A stretch of DNA of 64,000 nt from Proteiniclasticum sediminis (GCF_018128025.1 NZ_JAGSCS010000012.1:25746-89745), one strand, 5' to 3'; counted from the first letter of the stretch, positions 10,049 to 19,248 are shown. A program made the numbers and translations. Notes: generated by a model not told the origin, from the letters alone.

Positions 10049-10131
10049 TGGGGATAACTTGGGGGTAATGAACAGGGTTATCCACAAAACTGGGGAAATA
10101 ATCGGGGATTTCTCCAAGGGATTGTGGATAA
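10049..10131. promoter_or_regulatory. DnaA-box cluster
   Basis: Two perfect DnaA boxes, TTATCCACA at 10078-10086 (plus) and its complement TGTGGATAA at 10123-10131, lie 36 bases apart. A third site, TGGGGATAA at 10049-10057, has one mismatch. The stretch is otherwise non-coding and sits between the tRNA terminator and the 3' end of the helicase-loader gene. It could titrate DnaA or be an auxiliary binding cluster; I do not call it the origin because dnaA-dnaN is not here. Confidence 0.6.
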
Positions 10132-10193
10132 CTTTCAAATTTCAGCTCAGAAAAATAGACCACGGAAAAGGATTCTCCGGGTCTTCCAGGATC

Positions 10194-10228
10194 AAAAAAA
10201 GGCTTTGGGTTATCCCAAAGCCTTTTTT
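10194..10228. terminator. Terminator after the dnaI-like gene
   Basis: GGCTTTGGG and CCCAAAGCC form a perfect stem around a TTAT loop, flanked by A and T runs, so it can work in both directions. The TAA stop of the minus-strand gene lies in the loop. Confidence 0.85.
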
Positions 10229-11199
10229 GTCCGTTCATGGTTTTTCTTGATCCGCAGATCTTCGCCCAGGAACTTGAAGAGGGCGAAATCCCCCACAAGC
10301 CGGGAATAGATGCGTTCGTCGTATTTGTTTTTCAGGTTTTCGATGGTGAGATTGGTGCTGATGAGCATTTTCTTCTTCTTGAGGAGCTTCATGTTGAGGA
10401 AATTGAAGAGCTCCACCTTGGAAAACTCCGTGGTCAGTTCCGTCCCCAGATCATCGATGATGAGAAGATCGCACTGGGTGAGGAGTTCCAGGAGCTCCGT
10501 ATTGTCGTTGAACTTCACATCCTTGAGATTTTGGATGAGGGCATCGGCGGTGCGGTAGACCACCAGGACCCCCTTATCCAGAAGTTCCCGGGCAATGCAT
10601 CCGGAGAGGAAAGTCTTGCCCGTGCCGGGGCTGCCGAAGAAGAGAAGATTCCGGGTCTCCCGGTCAAAGTTTGCGATATAGCTCAAGGTTGATTCCAAAA
10701 TATTGGCCATGTTTTCCCGGGGAGAGAGGGGATACTCCGCCGACTCCCGGTCAAAAAGGTCCAGCTTGAAGTTTTTGAATCGGCATTCCCGGGCCAGGTC
10801 ATTGAAGTCCGATGTCTCATGGTAAACTTCGATGAGCCGCTGCTTGTAGCAGACGCATTTTTCCTGCCGGATGTAGCCGGTGTCCTGGCATTTGGCGCAG
10901 GCATAGTGGTGGTCCAGGTAATCCAGGGGATACCCCAAGGTGGTGAGGATCTCCAGCCGTCTTCCCCGAAGATCGGTGATTTCCCCCTTCAGGCGCTGAA
11001 ACTCTTCATCGTGATTTTTAGCCCGCCGAAAATTCAGCATGGCTAGCTCCATACTGAGCTTGGCGACCTTGGTCTCAATGGAGCTCAGTTCCGGAGCCTT
11101 GGCTTCCAAAGCGGATTTTCGCTGGGCCAGAGCCTGCTGCTCTTTGTTTCGAAGGTCCTCATAACGCTGCATGACCATGCCGTGATATCCTTTGATCAT
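10210..11199 (-). CDS. dnaI: DnaI-like helicase loader ATPase
   Basis: The 329-residue protein has a coiled N-terminal region (10-85), a zinc-ribbon-like cluster (Cys101, Cys104, Cys115, Cys117) and a C-terminal AAA+ domain with Walker A GSPGTGKT at 189-196 and Walker B LLIIDDLGTE. This is the layout of B. subtilis DnaI and related DnaC-type loaders, which deliver the replicative helicase to DNA. Its start overlaps the stop of the upstream DnaB/DnaD-like gene by four bases, as expected for partners in one loading complex. The likely client is the DnaB helicase at 3537-4871. Confidence 0.9.
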   Translation of the reverse strand: MIKGYHGMVMQRYEDLRNKEQQALAQRKSALEAKAPELSSIETKVAKLSMELAMLNFRRAKNHDEEFQRLKGEITDLRGRRLEILTTLGYPLDYLDHHYACAKCQDTGYIRQEKCVCYKQRLIEVYHETSDFNDLARECRFKNFKLDLFDRESAEYPLSPRENMANILESTLSYIANFDRETRNLLFFGSPGTGKTFLSGCIARELLDKGVLVVYRTADALIQNLKDVKFNDNTELLELLTQCDLLIIDDLGTELTTEFSKVELFNFLNMKLLKKKKMLISTNLTIENLKNKYDERIYSRLVGDFALFKFLGEDLRIKKNHERTKKALG

Positions 11200-12182
11200 T
11201 TATCCCACCCCAATAGTTTTCGTTCCAGATCGTCGTAGTCGTATTCCCGCTCGGTGAAGTCCTTCTCGGGAGCCTTGCGGCTTTTGCCCTTCCGGGGCTT
11301 CTTTTCCTGATTCTCGATGTCCTGGGGAGTTTTGATGCCGTCTTTATGCCAGCTGCGCAAAATTCCGTTGATATAGCCCAGCTCCACTTTTCCCAGGGTG
11401 CTGAAGCTGATATCGCAGGCCTTGAGAATCATTTCCGTGGTGAACTCAAAGGTGTAGAACCACTTCTCCAGGAGATCCTCCTGGGGCTTGGGCACATCCT
11501 TGTCGTTGATGCCCAAGTAGCTGAGGACCTTGCGGTAGTTGGTCCATTTGTCCTCGTGCCGGCGGATATTCTGCTGGGCGAGTTCTGCGGTCTTGATGCC
11601 CTGGCTGTCCCAGCTGATGGCCACCGTCTCGATATAGCGCATGCTGGTTTTCCCCTTGGAAACGCAGTGCTGAACCAGAAGGATGATCACTTCCTCCGGG
11701 AAGCGGTATTTTTCCTTAAAATAGAGGAACTTTTCCGCATCAGAGGAGCTTAAGGGCCGGCCCATAAGAAGCGAAATTTCCTTCAGCATGGGATCTTCCG
11801 GTGTGGCTGCGGGACTTTTTCCCATCTCCGGCTCCGCTTTTTTCTCCGCCAGGATTTTCGCCGGATCCATCCGGGGATTCTGAATCACCTGGCTCTCTCG
11901 GATTTCCAGGGACAGATTGCCATAGGTGTCCAGGGTGGACACGGAAAGAAGGCCCACTTCATGCCAGTAGTCTAGAGCTTTGAGGACATCCGTCTCCAAC
12001 AGACCCAGGATATCCGCAAGAAATGCCGTGGTGACGCCATCCTCGCCCATTTGGGTATACCGGAGGAGCATGATATAGACCTTGACGTACTCTCCCCGGG
12101 CTTTCGGCATGAAGTAATCCACAAAGTGGGAGGACAAGGTGACGATATTGGATTTGTAAGGACGCAGCATTATTGTGCTCAT
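11196..12182 (-). CDS. DnaB/DnaD-type primosome protein
   Basis: This 328-residue protein has an N-terminal winged-helix-like region (about 1-95) and two copies of the DnaD-type C-terminal domain. Each copy ends with the Y-x3-I-x3-W pattern: YIETVAISW at 183-191 and YINGILRSW at 270-278. Two such copies are the architecture of B. subtilis DnaB (the loader, not the helicase); DnaD has one. It therefore probably acts with the downstream DnaI-like ATPase in loading helicase at the origin. A lysine-rich linker (about 295-308) precedes the C-terminus. Confidence 0.85.
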   Translation of the reverse strand: MSTIMLRPYKSNIVTLSSHFVDYFMPKARGEYVKVYIMLLRYTQMGEDGVTTAFLADILGLLETDVLKALDYWHEVGLLSVSTLDTYGNLSLEIRESQVIQNPRMDPAKILAEKKAEPEMGKSPAATPEDPMLKEISLLMGRPLSSSDAEKFLYFKEKYRFPEEVIILLVQHCVSKGKTSMRYIETVAISWDSQGIKTAELAQQNIRRHEDKWTNYRKVLSYLGINDKDVPKPQEDLLEKWFYTFEFTTEMILKACDISFSTLGKVELGYINGILRSWHKDGIKTPQDIENQEKKPRKGKSRKAPEKDFTEREYDYDDLERKLLGWDK

Positions 12183-12212
12183 GGATGTTTTCCCCCGATT
12201 CTCATTAAGAAG

Positions 12213-12218
12213 ATTATA
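12213..12218 (-). promoter_or_regulatory. -10 element of the primosome gene pair
   Basis: TATAAT on the minus strand lies 31 bases upstream of the start at 12182. No convincing -35 is visible at 16-18 bases. Confidence 0.4.
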
Positions 12219-12277
12219 GCAAAAATCCTGGGGGATTTCTTCGATGGCCTGGAAATCCCCTGATTTTCAGCGAAAAA

Positions 12278-12300
12278 CAAAGGACCTTTCCGGTCCTTTG
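12278..12300 (-). terminator. Terminator after the 12312-12857 gene
   Basis: CAAAGGACC (12278-12286) and GGTCCTTTG (12292-12300) form a perfect 9-base stem; on the minus strand it is followed by a T-rich run. Confidence 0.8.
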
Positions 12301-12311
12301 CAATTTGCGCC

Positions 12312-12857
12312 TTAGGATATGATATTGGGATCCACCAGGGGGAAGTTCACCACCACGGAATCCTTTTTGAAGTTGAAGTTTTTCCACAGCTGGAACCGGT
12401 CGATGCGGAAGATGGTGTCCTTGTTTCGCAGGACATTGGGGTAGGTCTCCAGATCCTTGGTGACCCCGCCGTTGAAGAGGATCAGCTGCACCTTTTCCTG
12501 GTTTTCCACCACGGACTCCTCCCGTACTTTAAAGCCATGGAGGGTGAGCAGGGAGTTGAAGTTCCGGGAAAGACGCTTGATGTACCCGAAGTTCACCACA
12601 TCCAGTCCGATGGTCTTGAACTCCTCATCGTAGGACAAGGTTCCCTCCACATCGATTTTGAAGCGTCTCACGGGCTTGGAGATGTCTTTGATGAGGGTCT
12701 CCAGCTTTGTCATGTCGGGATCTTCAATAACCTCCAGAACCACGCCAAAGAAGGAAGTCTTTTTCTTGGGTTTGATTTTCTTGATCAGGTTTCTGGTGGA
12801 ATTCTCGATGGCTTTGCCGGAATCCTTGTCCAGAAGGGCCACTAGATAGTATTTCAT
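12312..12857 (-). CDS. Hypothetical protein, 181 residues
   Basis: I do not recognise a family. The protein begins MKYYLVALLDKDSGKAIEN and has alternating strand-like and helix-like segments with a basic tract (KKIKPKKK) near residue 30. The opening strand plus internal FKIDVEGTLS recall 2H phosphoesterases in general shape, but the HxT/S motifs are absent, so no activity is claimed. The ATG at 12857 has GGAGG eight bases upstream. It has its own extended -10 (TGGTATAAT, minus strand, around 12886-12894) and terminator, and is divergent from murA. Confidence 0.7.
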   Translation of the reverse strand: MKYYLVALLDKDSGKAIENSTRNLIKKIKPKKKTSFFGVVLEVIEDPDMTKLETLIKDISKPVRRFKIDVEGTLSYDEEFKTIGLDVVNFGYIKRLSRNFNSLLTLHGFKVREESVVENQEKVQLILFNGGVTKDLETYPNVLRNKDTIFRIDRFQLWKNFNFKKDSVVVNFPLVDPNIIS

Positions 12858-13042
12858 CAACGAGCCTCCGTGCATGTTTTTTTTCATTATACCACATTAA
12901 CCGAAAGAGAAGAGGGTTTTGTCCCCAGGGGAAAGGGCAGGAGCTGGGGCTAAATTGCGCGGGATTTTTCGGGGAAAGGCCGGGGTTAGCCCGCTAGGGG
13001 ATTCCCTTTCCAGGACCCTTGTCAATGTTCATAAAATGTAGC

Positions 13043-13070
13043 TTTAACTCCAGGGGTTTTATGTTATAAT
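13043..13070 (+). promoter_or_regulatory. Promoter of murA and long leader
   Basis: TATAAT at 13065-13070 with TTTAAC at 13043-13048 (16-base spacer) is the likely murA promoter. The 12858-13208 gap also holds an inverted repeat GTCCAT/ATGGAC (13116-13132) in the leader, of unknown role, and no other recognisable element. Confidence 0.6.
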
Positions 13071-13208
13071 GTATTGTATTATTTTATCATGGGATTATTG
13101 TAGATTTGGCTTGAAGTCCATGGATTATGGACAGCACAAAAGAAAGGTGCCCATGCCTTGAAAAAAGCTGAAAAAAATGAATGAGAATGAATTAAAAGGT
13201 GGATATAG

Positions 13209-14468
13209 ATGGAAAAGCTTGTTATACATGGAGGAGCAAAACTTTACGGAGAGGTGGAAATCAGCGGAGCAAAGAATGCCGCAGTGGCAATCCTGCCGGC
13301 AGCCCTGATGGTGTCCAAAGGAAAGTCAGTCATTGAAAATATCCCGGCCATCGACGATGTACACTGTCTGGAGCGGATCATCGAGTCCATCGGCGGGAAG
13401 ATTGAAAAGAACGGATCGACCTATTCCATCGATGCCACGGATGAGCTAAAGGTGGTGGCCGATACGGAAGACGTCCGCAAGATGCGGGCCTCCTACTATC
13501 TGGTGGGTGCCCTCCTGGGCCGCTACAAGAGCGCCAAGGTGGAGCTTCCCGGGGGATGCGCCATCGGCGTCCGTCCCATGGATCAGCATATCAAGGGCTT
13601 TGAAGCCCTGGGTGCTAAAGTGACCATGGAGCACGGCTCCATCACCGCCAAGGCGGACAAGCTCATCGGTGCGAATATTTTCTTCGACGTGGTCTCTGTA
13701 GGGTCCACGATTAATGTCATGCTCGCCGCCACTCTGGCGGAGGGACAGACCGTCCTGGAAAACGTGGCCCGTGAACCCCATGTGGTCGATGTGGCCAACT
13801 TCCTGAACACCATGGGGGCAGACATCAAGGGCGCCGGTACCGACGTCATCCGCATCAACGGCGTCAAGGAGCTCCACGGCTGCAACTACAGCGTAATTCC
13901 GGACCAGATCGAAGCAGGAACCTACATGATCGCCACCGCCGCCTGCGGCGGACGGGTGACCATCAAAAATATTATCCCCAAGCATATGGAGTCCATCTCC
14001 GCCAAGCTGGAGGAAATGGGCGTTCAGGTGGAGGAGCTGGATGACAGTCTCATCATCACCTCGGAACCCTCCCAGCTGAAGGCTGTGAACATCAAGACCC
14101 TGCCTTATCCCGGCTTCCCCACGGATGTTCAGCAGCCCATGAGCGTGCTCATGAGCATCGCCAAGGGACGAAGCATCATCAATGAGAGCATCTGGGAATC
14201 CCGATTCAAGCATATGGATGAGCTGAAGAAAATGGGGGCCAGTGTCCTGGTGGAAGGCCGAACGGCTATCCTTGAGGGCGTGCCAAAGCTTTCCGGCGCC
14301 ACGGTGCGGGCCACGGATCTTCGGGCAGGTGCGGCCATGGTCATTGCCGGCCTCATTGCCGAAGGAAAGACGGAAATCTACGACATTGAGCACATTTACC
14401 GGGGATACCCGGATATTGAAGACAAGTTCAAGAACCTGGGTGCCGACATCCGCATCGAGCAGTATTAG
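13209..14468 (+). CDS. murA: UDP-N-acetylglucosamine 1-carboxyvinyltransferase
   Basis: The 419-residue enzyme has the full MurA fold length. Lys22 in SGAKNAA and the catalytic cysteine Cys117 in [15 protein letters not shown] are both present; the cysteine is the residue attacked by fosfomycin. It transfers enolpyruvate from PEP to UDP-GlcNAc, the first committed step of peptidoglycan synthesis. AAAGGTGG at 13196-13203 precedes the ATG. walJ follows 11 bases after the stop. Confidence 0.97.
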   Translation: MEKLVIHGGAKLYGEVEISGAKNAAVAILPAALMVSKGKSVIENIPAIDDVHCLERIIESIGGKIEKNGSTYSIDATDELKVVADTEDVRKMRASYYLVGALLGRYKSAKVELPGGCAIGVRPMDQHIKGFEALGAKVTMEHGSITAKADKLIGANIFFDVVSVGSTINVMLAATLAEGQTVLENVAREPHVVDVANFLNTMGADIKGAGTDVIRINGVKELHGCNYSVIPDQIEAGTYMIATAACGGRVTIKNIIPKHMESISAKLEEMGVQVEELDDSLIITSEPSQLKAVNIKTLPYPGFPTDVQQPMSVLMSIAKGRSIINESIWESRFKHMDELKKMGASVLVEGRTAILEGVPKLSGATVRATDLRAGAAMVIAGLIAEGKTEIYDIEHIYRGYPDIEDKFKNLGADIRIEQY

Positions 14469-14479
14469 GAAGTGAGATC

Positions 14480-15268
14480 ATGATTTTCTGTTCACTCTAC
14501 AGCGGCTCCAGCGGAAACAGCCTCTTTGTGGCTTCCAGCCGCACGAAGATTCTGGTGGATGCAGGCCTCACGGGCAAAAGCATCATCAGCGCTCTGGAGA
14601 ATATCGGGGAAGATCCCCGGGAGCTCAGCGGAATTCTCATCACCCACGAGCATATTGACCATATCAAGGGAGCAGGAATCCTGTCCCGAAAGTATGGCCT
14701 TCCCATCTACGCCAATGAGAAAACCTGGGTGGCCATGGAATCTTGCCTCGGCAAGATTGCCACGGAAAACATCCGCATCGTGGGCAGTGAGTTCACCGTG
14801 GATGACCTGGACATCCGGGCATTCCGGGTGCCCCATGATGCCGCGGCCTGCCAGGGGTACACCATTTCGGCGGAAGGAAAAAAGGTCAGTGTGGCCACGG
14901 ACATCGGCGTATTCACCGAGGAGATCCGTCGGAACATCAAAGACAGTGACCTGGTCCTTCTGGAAAGCAACCATGATGTGGAAATGGTGAAGTTCGGTCC
15001 CTATCCCTATGAACTCAAACGCCGGATTCTCAGTGAGATCGGTCACCTGTCCAACACGGACTGCGGCCTGGCGGCGCTGGAGATTCTGAAGGAAGGCAAG
15101 AAGAAAATAATCCTGGGCCATTTGTCCGGAACCAACAATCTTCCGGAACTGGCCTATAAAACGGTGGAAAACATCCTGGTGGAGAAAGGCCTGTCCCTGG
15201 GAAAAGGGATGGATGCCGAATTGTCCCTGGCCAGCCGGATCCGGCCGTCCAGCTATACGGAGGTATAG
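14480..15268 (+). CDS. walJ: Metallo-beta-lactamase-fold hydrolase WalJ/YycJ
   Basis: The 262-residue protein begins FCSLYSGSSGNSLFV and has the metallo-beta-lactamase motif THEHIDHIKG, with further metal ligands in VPHDAAA, ATDIG and LGHLSGTNN. It matches WalJ/YycJ, a presumed 5'-3' exonuclease linked to cell division and mismatch repair. In many Bacillota yycJ lies in the walRK operon shortly before rlmH. Here no walRK genes are seen, but rlmH follows 1.5 kb downstream, so the context is a rearranged version. Confidence 0.9.
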   Translation: MIFCSLYSGSSGNSLFVASSRTKILVDAGLTGKSIISALENIGEDPRELSGILITHEHIDHIKGAGILSRKYGLPIYANEKTWVAMESCLGKIATENIRIVGSEFTVDDLDIRAFRVPHDAAACQGYTISAEGKKVSVATDIGVFTEEIRRNIKDSDLVLLESNHDVEMVKFGPYPYELKRRILSEIGHLSNTDCGLAALEILKEGKKKIILGHLSGTNNLPELAYKTVENILVEKGLSLGKGMDAELSLASRIRPSSYTEV

Positions 15269-15269
15269 A

Positions 15270-15479
15270 ATGAGGGAAATATACAGCTGCCTCGAAGACT
15301 ATGATCTGGCCATCGATGATTTTATTCTCGAAAGCCAGACCTTTCCTGTGATCCAAGAGGATCCCACGGGAACCTGCCCCTACTGCCAAAAGCCCTCGGC
15401 CTATCGGCTGACGGCCATGCCCGGAGGGATTGTCCCTCCACCCCAAGAAATGCAAGATGAAAAGGAGATTGACGGATGA
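15270..15479 (+). CDS. Small YyzF-like CxxC protein
   Basis: This 69-residue protein starts one base after the walJ stop with GGAGG at 15259-15263 upstream. It contains [14 protein letters not shown] near the start and [12 protein letters not shown] around residues 36-47. This resembles the small CxxH/CxxC family (B. subtilis YyzF), whose gene also neighbours yycJ and rlmH. The first motif is CLED rather than CxxH, so one of four presumed zinc ligands is replaced. The acidic, proline-rich tail looks disordered. Its stop overlaps the next start by four bases. Confidence 0.7.
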   Translation: MREIYSCLEDYDLAIDDFILESQTFPVIQEDPTGTCPYCQKPSAYRLTAMPGGIVPPPQEMQDEKEIDG

Positions 15480-15979
15480 GCCTGTACAAAGATTGGAACG
15501 ATATGGTTGTTGATTATGTAAAAACCAAGGGGGAAAAAGCCTTCTGGGAAGAATATTCTGCCGTGGAGGGGGGAATCTACACCAAGATTCTGGCCCATCC
15601 GGAAGAAAAGTTCACCTACACCATCGAAGCCCTGGCCAAGGAGATGAACACCACCAATGAGTTCGTCATGGGCTTTACCGATGGAATCAACGATTCCCTG
15701 AACACCATGCTGGATCTGGAAAATGTCTCCGCCACCGATGAGCTGGTGCTGGACATCAACCTGGAGAAACTCTACTACAACATGCTGGATGCCAAAGCAG
15801 AGTACCTCTACACCATTCCTGCCTGGGAGAACATCCTCACCCTGGAGAAGCGCGAAGAGCTGAAGAAGGCCCTGAAGGATTCCAAGACCGTGAGAAATGA
15901 GAGCAAAGTGGGAAGAAATGATCTTTGTCCCTGCGGAAGCGGCAAGAAATATAAAAAATGCCACGGCAAGGCATCATAG
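15476..15979 (+). CDS. SEC-C motif protein
   Basis: The 167-residue protein has a helical N-terminal domain and a C-terminal SEC-C zinc motif ([14 protein letters not shown]), like the tail of SecA. Free-standing SEC-C proteins are widespread and mostly uncharacterised; the motif binds zinc and may contact SecB-like or ribosomal partners. The N-terminal 140 residues are not recognised. It is translationally coupled to the YyzF-like gene and ends at a clear terminator. Confidence 0.8.
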   Translation: MSLYKDWNDMVVDYVKTKGEKAFWEEYSAVEGGIYTKILAHPEEKFTYTIEALAKEMNTTNEFVMGFTDGINDSLNTMLDLENVSATDELVLDINLEKLYYNMLDAKAEYLYTIPAWENILTLEKREELKKALKDSKTVRNESKVGRNDLCPCGSGKKYKKCHGKAS

Positions 15980-15991
15980 TTAAGGCTGAGG

Positions 15992-16026
15992 AAACTCCTT
16001 GATCATGATGATTAAGGAGTTTTTTT
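15992..16026 (+). terminator. Terminator after the SEC-C gene
   Basis: AAACTCCTT (15992-16000) pairs with AAGGAGTTT (16014-16022), followed by more T residues. Confidence 0.85.
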
Positions 16027-16164
16027 GTACCCGCCGCTGCGGGATTTTAAAGTTTGCTGAAGATCCGGGAAATTTTCTTTTTTGATACCAATTTCACCGG
16101 ACAGAACGTTACCATGAAGGAAAGACGAGGAAGGGGGGAGACGTCCGCCATCGGACGAAATGCC

Positions 16165-16728
16165 ATGCAAAAACGGATAGCTGTCCCCTTGGGGCTGATT
16201 CTGATGCTTTTTCTCAGCGGGTGCGCCCTGTTCTCCCCAGGAGGACCGGAAGAGACCCCGGGGGAAAATCTGGAAATCCCCAAAGTCTATGAAAGTCTCG
16301 ATGAACACCTGTCCCTCACAGCCACGGACCTCTGGGTAGAGGATCCCACCCTCCATGAGGACTCGGTCCTCTCCCTGGCCAATGAGGAGTACAATTCCTA
16401 CCTGATCCTTCTGGCCGATGAAAAGGCCACGCTGCCCCCCACGGTGGACCTGGATTACTACGGGGAACTGACGGGGGAAGCCACACTCCAGGATCTGGAG
16501 GAAGGGGAGATCACGCCCATGAAGTCCCTGGTGCTGGATGGACAGCCGGCCCGAAGCTTCTACGTCAAGGGCCTGGTGGATGGAGTTTCCATCACCTATG
16601 GATTTGTGGTCTTTGAGGATGGGACCAATTTCTATCAGGGCATCATCTGGAGCGCCAGCAAGAATCTGGAGAACCACCGGGAGTACTATGAAAAAATCCT
16701 GTATTCCATCACGGTGAACCAGCCATGA
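16165..16728 (+). CDS. Predicted lipoprotein, possibly PsbP/DcrB-like
   Basis: An N-terminal MQKR, a hydrophobic stretch and the lipobox LFLSGC mark a lipid-anchored protein of about 187 residues, exposed on the outer face. The mature part has an acidic, proline-rich linker and a beta-rich domain ending GIIWSASKNLENHREYYEK, reminiscent of PsbP/DcrB-like folds; this is a weak likeness. The start is uncertain: the ATG at 16165 best fits a signal peptide, but the purine-rich tract is about 25 bases upstream and an in-frame ATG exists at 16114. It overlaps rlmH by four bases. Confidence 0.7.
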   Translation: MQKRIAVPLGLILMLFLSGCALFSPGGPEETPGENLEIPKVYESLDEHLSLTATDLWVEDPTLHEDSVLSLANEEYNSYLILLADEKATLPPTVDLDYYGELTGEATLQDLEEGEITPMKSLVLDGQPARSFYVKGLVDGVSITYGFVVFEDGTNFYQGIIWSASKNLENHREYYEKILYSITVNQP

Positions 16729-17189
16729 TGACGGTGGAGCTCATTGTGGTGGGCAAACTCAAAGAACCCTATCTTCGGGATGCCCAGGAGGACTGGCTGC
16801 GAAAACTGTCCAAAATCTGCCGGTTCAGCATTCTTGAAGTGAAGGATGAAAAAACCCGCGAGGGGGCCAGTGAGAAAGAAATGCAGAAGGTCAAGAATCA
16901 GGAGGGCGAGGGTATCCTGCGGCACATCCATCCCCAGGCCCAGGTGCTGGTGCTGGATCTGGCGGGCAAGAAGACTGACAGTCCCGCCTTCAAAGGCCTC
17001 CTTCAAGATGCCCAGGATACCGGACGCCGGGTACAGCTTATCATCGGCGGGAGTCTGGGCCTCTCCGAAGGCGTTTTAGCCCGGGCCAATCACCGCATCT
17101 CCTTTGGGGAGATGACCTACCCTCATCAGTTATTCCGGTGGATGCTCCTGGAAGAGATCCATCACGCACTGAACGCATTGTTAGGATAG
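16725..17189 (+). CDS. rlmH: 23S rRNA pseudouridine-1915 N3-methyltransferase RlmH, short C-terminus
   Basis: The SPOUT methyltransferase begins VELIVVGKLKEPYL and carries the knotted AdoMet site LIIGGSLGLSEGV and the family segment MTYPHQLFRWMLLEE. It normally methylates pseudouridine 1915 in helix 69. RlmH proteins usually end with a conserved EQxYRA...GxPYH tail that contributes to the active site. Here the sequence reads EEIHHALNALLG and stops, so the final PYH segment is missing and the YR pair is replaced by HH. There is no obvious frameshift restoring the tail. Confidence 0.88.
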   Translation: MMTVELIVVGKLKEPYLRDAQEDWLRKLSKICRFSILEVKDEKTREGASEKEMQKVKNQEGEGILRHIHPQAQVLVLDLAGKKTDSPAFKGLLQDAQDTGRRVQLIIGGSLGLSEGVLARANHRISFGEMTYPHQLFRWMLLEEIHHALNALLG

Positions 17190-17202
17190 AGGAGACGAGC
17201 CA

Positions 17203-19248
17203 ATGTATACAACGACAAGAAGGTCCAGAAATCTGGACAGACGCAAAAAAAGATCGGCCCTGGAAGGGTTCAATCTGCTGATCTTTCTCATGGGGTCCAT
17301 CTTCTTCATGGAGATCATCCTGAGAGTAAACACGGAAACCTCATTTTTCAACATCGGACTTATTTTTTCGGCACTTTTTGCCGCTTCCACAGCCCTTTGC
17401 ATCTATCTTCTCACCAGCTTTTTCCGGGGATGGGGAAGAACGCTGATTCTGGGGCTCACCCTGGGGGTGACCACCATTCTCTTCGCCTCCCAGTTCATCT
17501 ACTACAAGATCTTCAAGACGTTCTATACGGTCTTCTCCGCCCAGAATGGAGGACAGGTGCTGGAGTTCATGAATGACATTCTTTTCATGATCCGCAAGAA
17601 CTTCCTCTGGCTTCTTCTCCTTTTCCTTCCTCTGGTCCTGTTCCTGGTGCTGAAGGCCCGAAGCCGCAAAAGCACTTACCGGTTCACCTGGACCGAACGG
17701 GGCATCAGCCTGGCGCTCTTTGTCCTCTTCTTCGGCGCAGCCCTCATGGGGATCAACCTGGGCGACAAGGAGCAGAATTCAGCCTTTGACATGTACTACA
17801 AGAACAACTATCCCGTGGCTTCCGTCAACCAGCTGGGGCTTTTGACCAGCATGCGGCTGGATCTTCAGCGTACCCTCACGGGCTTTGATCCCGTGATAGC
17901 CCCGCCTCCTGTGGTGGAAGTGCCCCAAACCCCCGGAGAAACCCCTTCGGAGACTCCGGTGGAATCCCCCACGGAAGAGCCGCCCAAGGTCTATGCGCCC
18001 AATGTCATGACCATCGACTTTGACCAGCTACTTTCCCAGGCGGGAACCGATGCGGAGCTCGCCAAGATGCACACCTATTTCAAAAACCGGGAAGCTACGC
18101 TGCAGAATGACTTCACCGGAAAATACAAGGGCTACAACCTGATCCTCATCACCGCCGAGGGGTATTCCCACTACGCCGTGAACAAGGATGTAACCCCCAC
18201 CCTCTACAAGATGACCCACGAAGGCGTCAACTTCACGAATTTCTACAACCCCATCTGGGGCGTATCCACCTCCGACGGTGAATACGTGGCCACCACGGGG
18301 CTCATTCCCAAGAGCGGGGTCTGGAGCATGTACAAGTCCGGCTCCAATGCCATGCCCTTCGCCATGGGCAATCAGCTCCGACACATCGGCTACAAGACCC
18401 TGGCCTACCATAACCACACCTACAACTACTATAACCGCGACGTCTCCCATCCCAACCTGGGCTATGACTACAAAGGCCTGGGCAACGGACTCCAGGTGCG
18501 CAAGACCTGGCCGGAATCCGATCTGGAGATGATGGAGGTCACCACGGAGGAGTTCGTCCACGATGAACCCTTCCATGCCTACTTCATGACCGTCAGCGGC
18601 CATATGCGCTACACCTGGGGCGGCAACTTCATCGCCAGCAAGAACAAGGCCCTGGTTCAGAATCTGCCCTACAGCGAAGGCGCTAAAGCCTACCTGGCCA
18701 CCCAGATCGAGCTGGATCGGGCGCTGGAGTATCTTCTCCAGAAGCTGGATGAAGCCGGCGTGGCGGAAAACACCCTCATCGCCATGAGTGCTGACCACTA
18801 TCCTTATGGACTGGATAAGGCCGATATCGACAATCTGGCCGGACATGAAGTGGAAAGCAACTTCGAACTCTACAAATCCAGTTTCATCCTCTATGCCAAG
18901 GGCATGGAGCCCATGACCATTGACCGCCCGGTCTCCAGTCTGGACATTATCCCCACCATTTCCAACCTGCTGGGCCTGGAGTATGACTCCCGCCTCCTCA
19001 TGGGCGTGGATATGTTCTCCACCAAAGCCCCCCTCATTATCTTCAACAACCGAAGCTTCATCACCGATCTTGGAAAGTACAACTCCGTCACCAAGCAGTT
19101 TACCCTCAATCCCGGCGCCACACTGCCGGCAGGGTATGCCACGGCCGACGACTACCGCAAGGCCATCTCTGCGGAGATTGACCGGCAGTTCTACTTCTCC
19201 ACCAAGATTCTGGAAAAAAACTACTATGCCAAAGTGGTGAACCGCTAA
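17203..19248 (+). CDS. LtaS-family sulfatase, lipoteichoic acid synthase-like
   Basis: The 681-residue protein has a basic N-terminus, about five membrane helices within residues 20-190, a Pro/Glu-rich linker (about 235-265) and an extracellular sulfatase-type domain. Expected active-site residues are visible: metal ligand Glu319 (TAEGYS), catalytic Thr356 in GVSTSDGEY, and Asp531-His532 in SADHYP. LtaS enzymes polymerise glycerol phosphate from phosphatidylglycerol; other members modify or prime such polymers, so the exact product is inferred. GAGGAGA just before the ATG sets the start. A GpsA-like gene, a possible glycerol-phosphate source, lies downstream. Confidence 0.88.
   Translation: MYTTTRRSRNLDRRKKRSALEGFNLLIFLMGSIFFMEIILRVNTETSFFNIGLIFSALFAASTALCIYLLTSFFRGWGRTLILGLTLGVTTILFASQFIYYKIFKTFYTVFSAQNGGQVLEFMNDILFMIRKNFLWLLLLFLPLVLFLVLKARSRKSTYRFTWTERGISLALFVLFFGAALMGINLGDKEQNSAFDMYYKNNYPVASVNQLGLLTSMRLDLQRTLTGFDPVIAPPPVVEVPQTPGETPSETPVESPTEEPPKVYAPNVMTIDFDQLLSQAGTDAELAKMHTYFKNREATLQNDFTGKYKGYNLILITAEGYSHYAVNKDVTPTLYKMTHEGVNFTNFYNPIWGVSTSDGEYVATTGLIPKSGVWSMYKSGSNAMPFAMGNQLRHIGYKTLAYHNHTYNYYNRDVSHPNLGYDYKGLGNGLQVRKTWPESDLEMMEVTTEEFVHDEPFHAYFMTVSGHMRYTWGGNFIASKNKALVQNLPYSEGAKAYLATQIELDRALEYLLQKLDEAGVAENTLIAMSADHYPYGLDKADIDNLAGHEVESNFELYKSSFILYAKGMEPMTIDRPVSSLDIIPTISNLLGLEYDSRLLMGVDMFSTKAPLIIFNNRSFITDLGKYNSVTKQFTLNPGATLPAGYATADDYRKAISAEIDRQFYFSTKILEKNYYAKVVNR

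Noticed and set aside
10049-10131. DnaA-box cluster as the chromosomal origin
   Set aside because: dnaA, dnaN, recF and rpmH are absent, only three boxes are present and there is no clear AT-rich unwinding element; it is kept as a cluster only.
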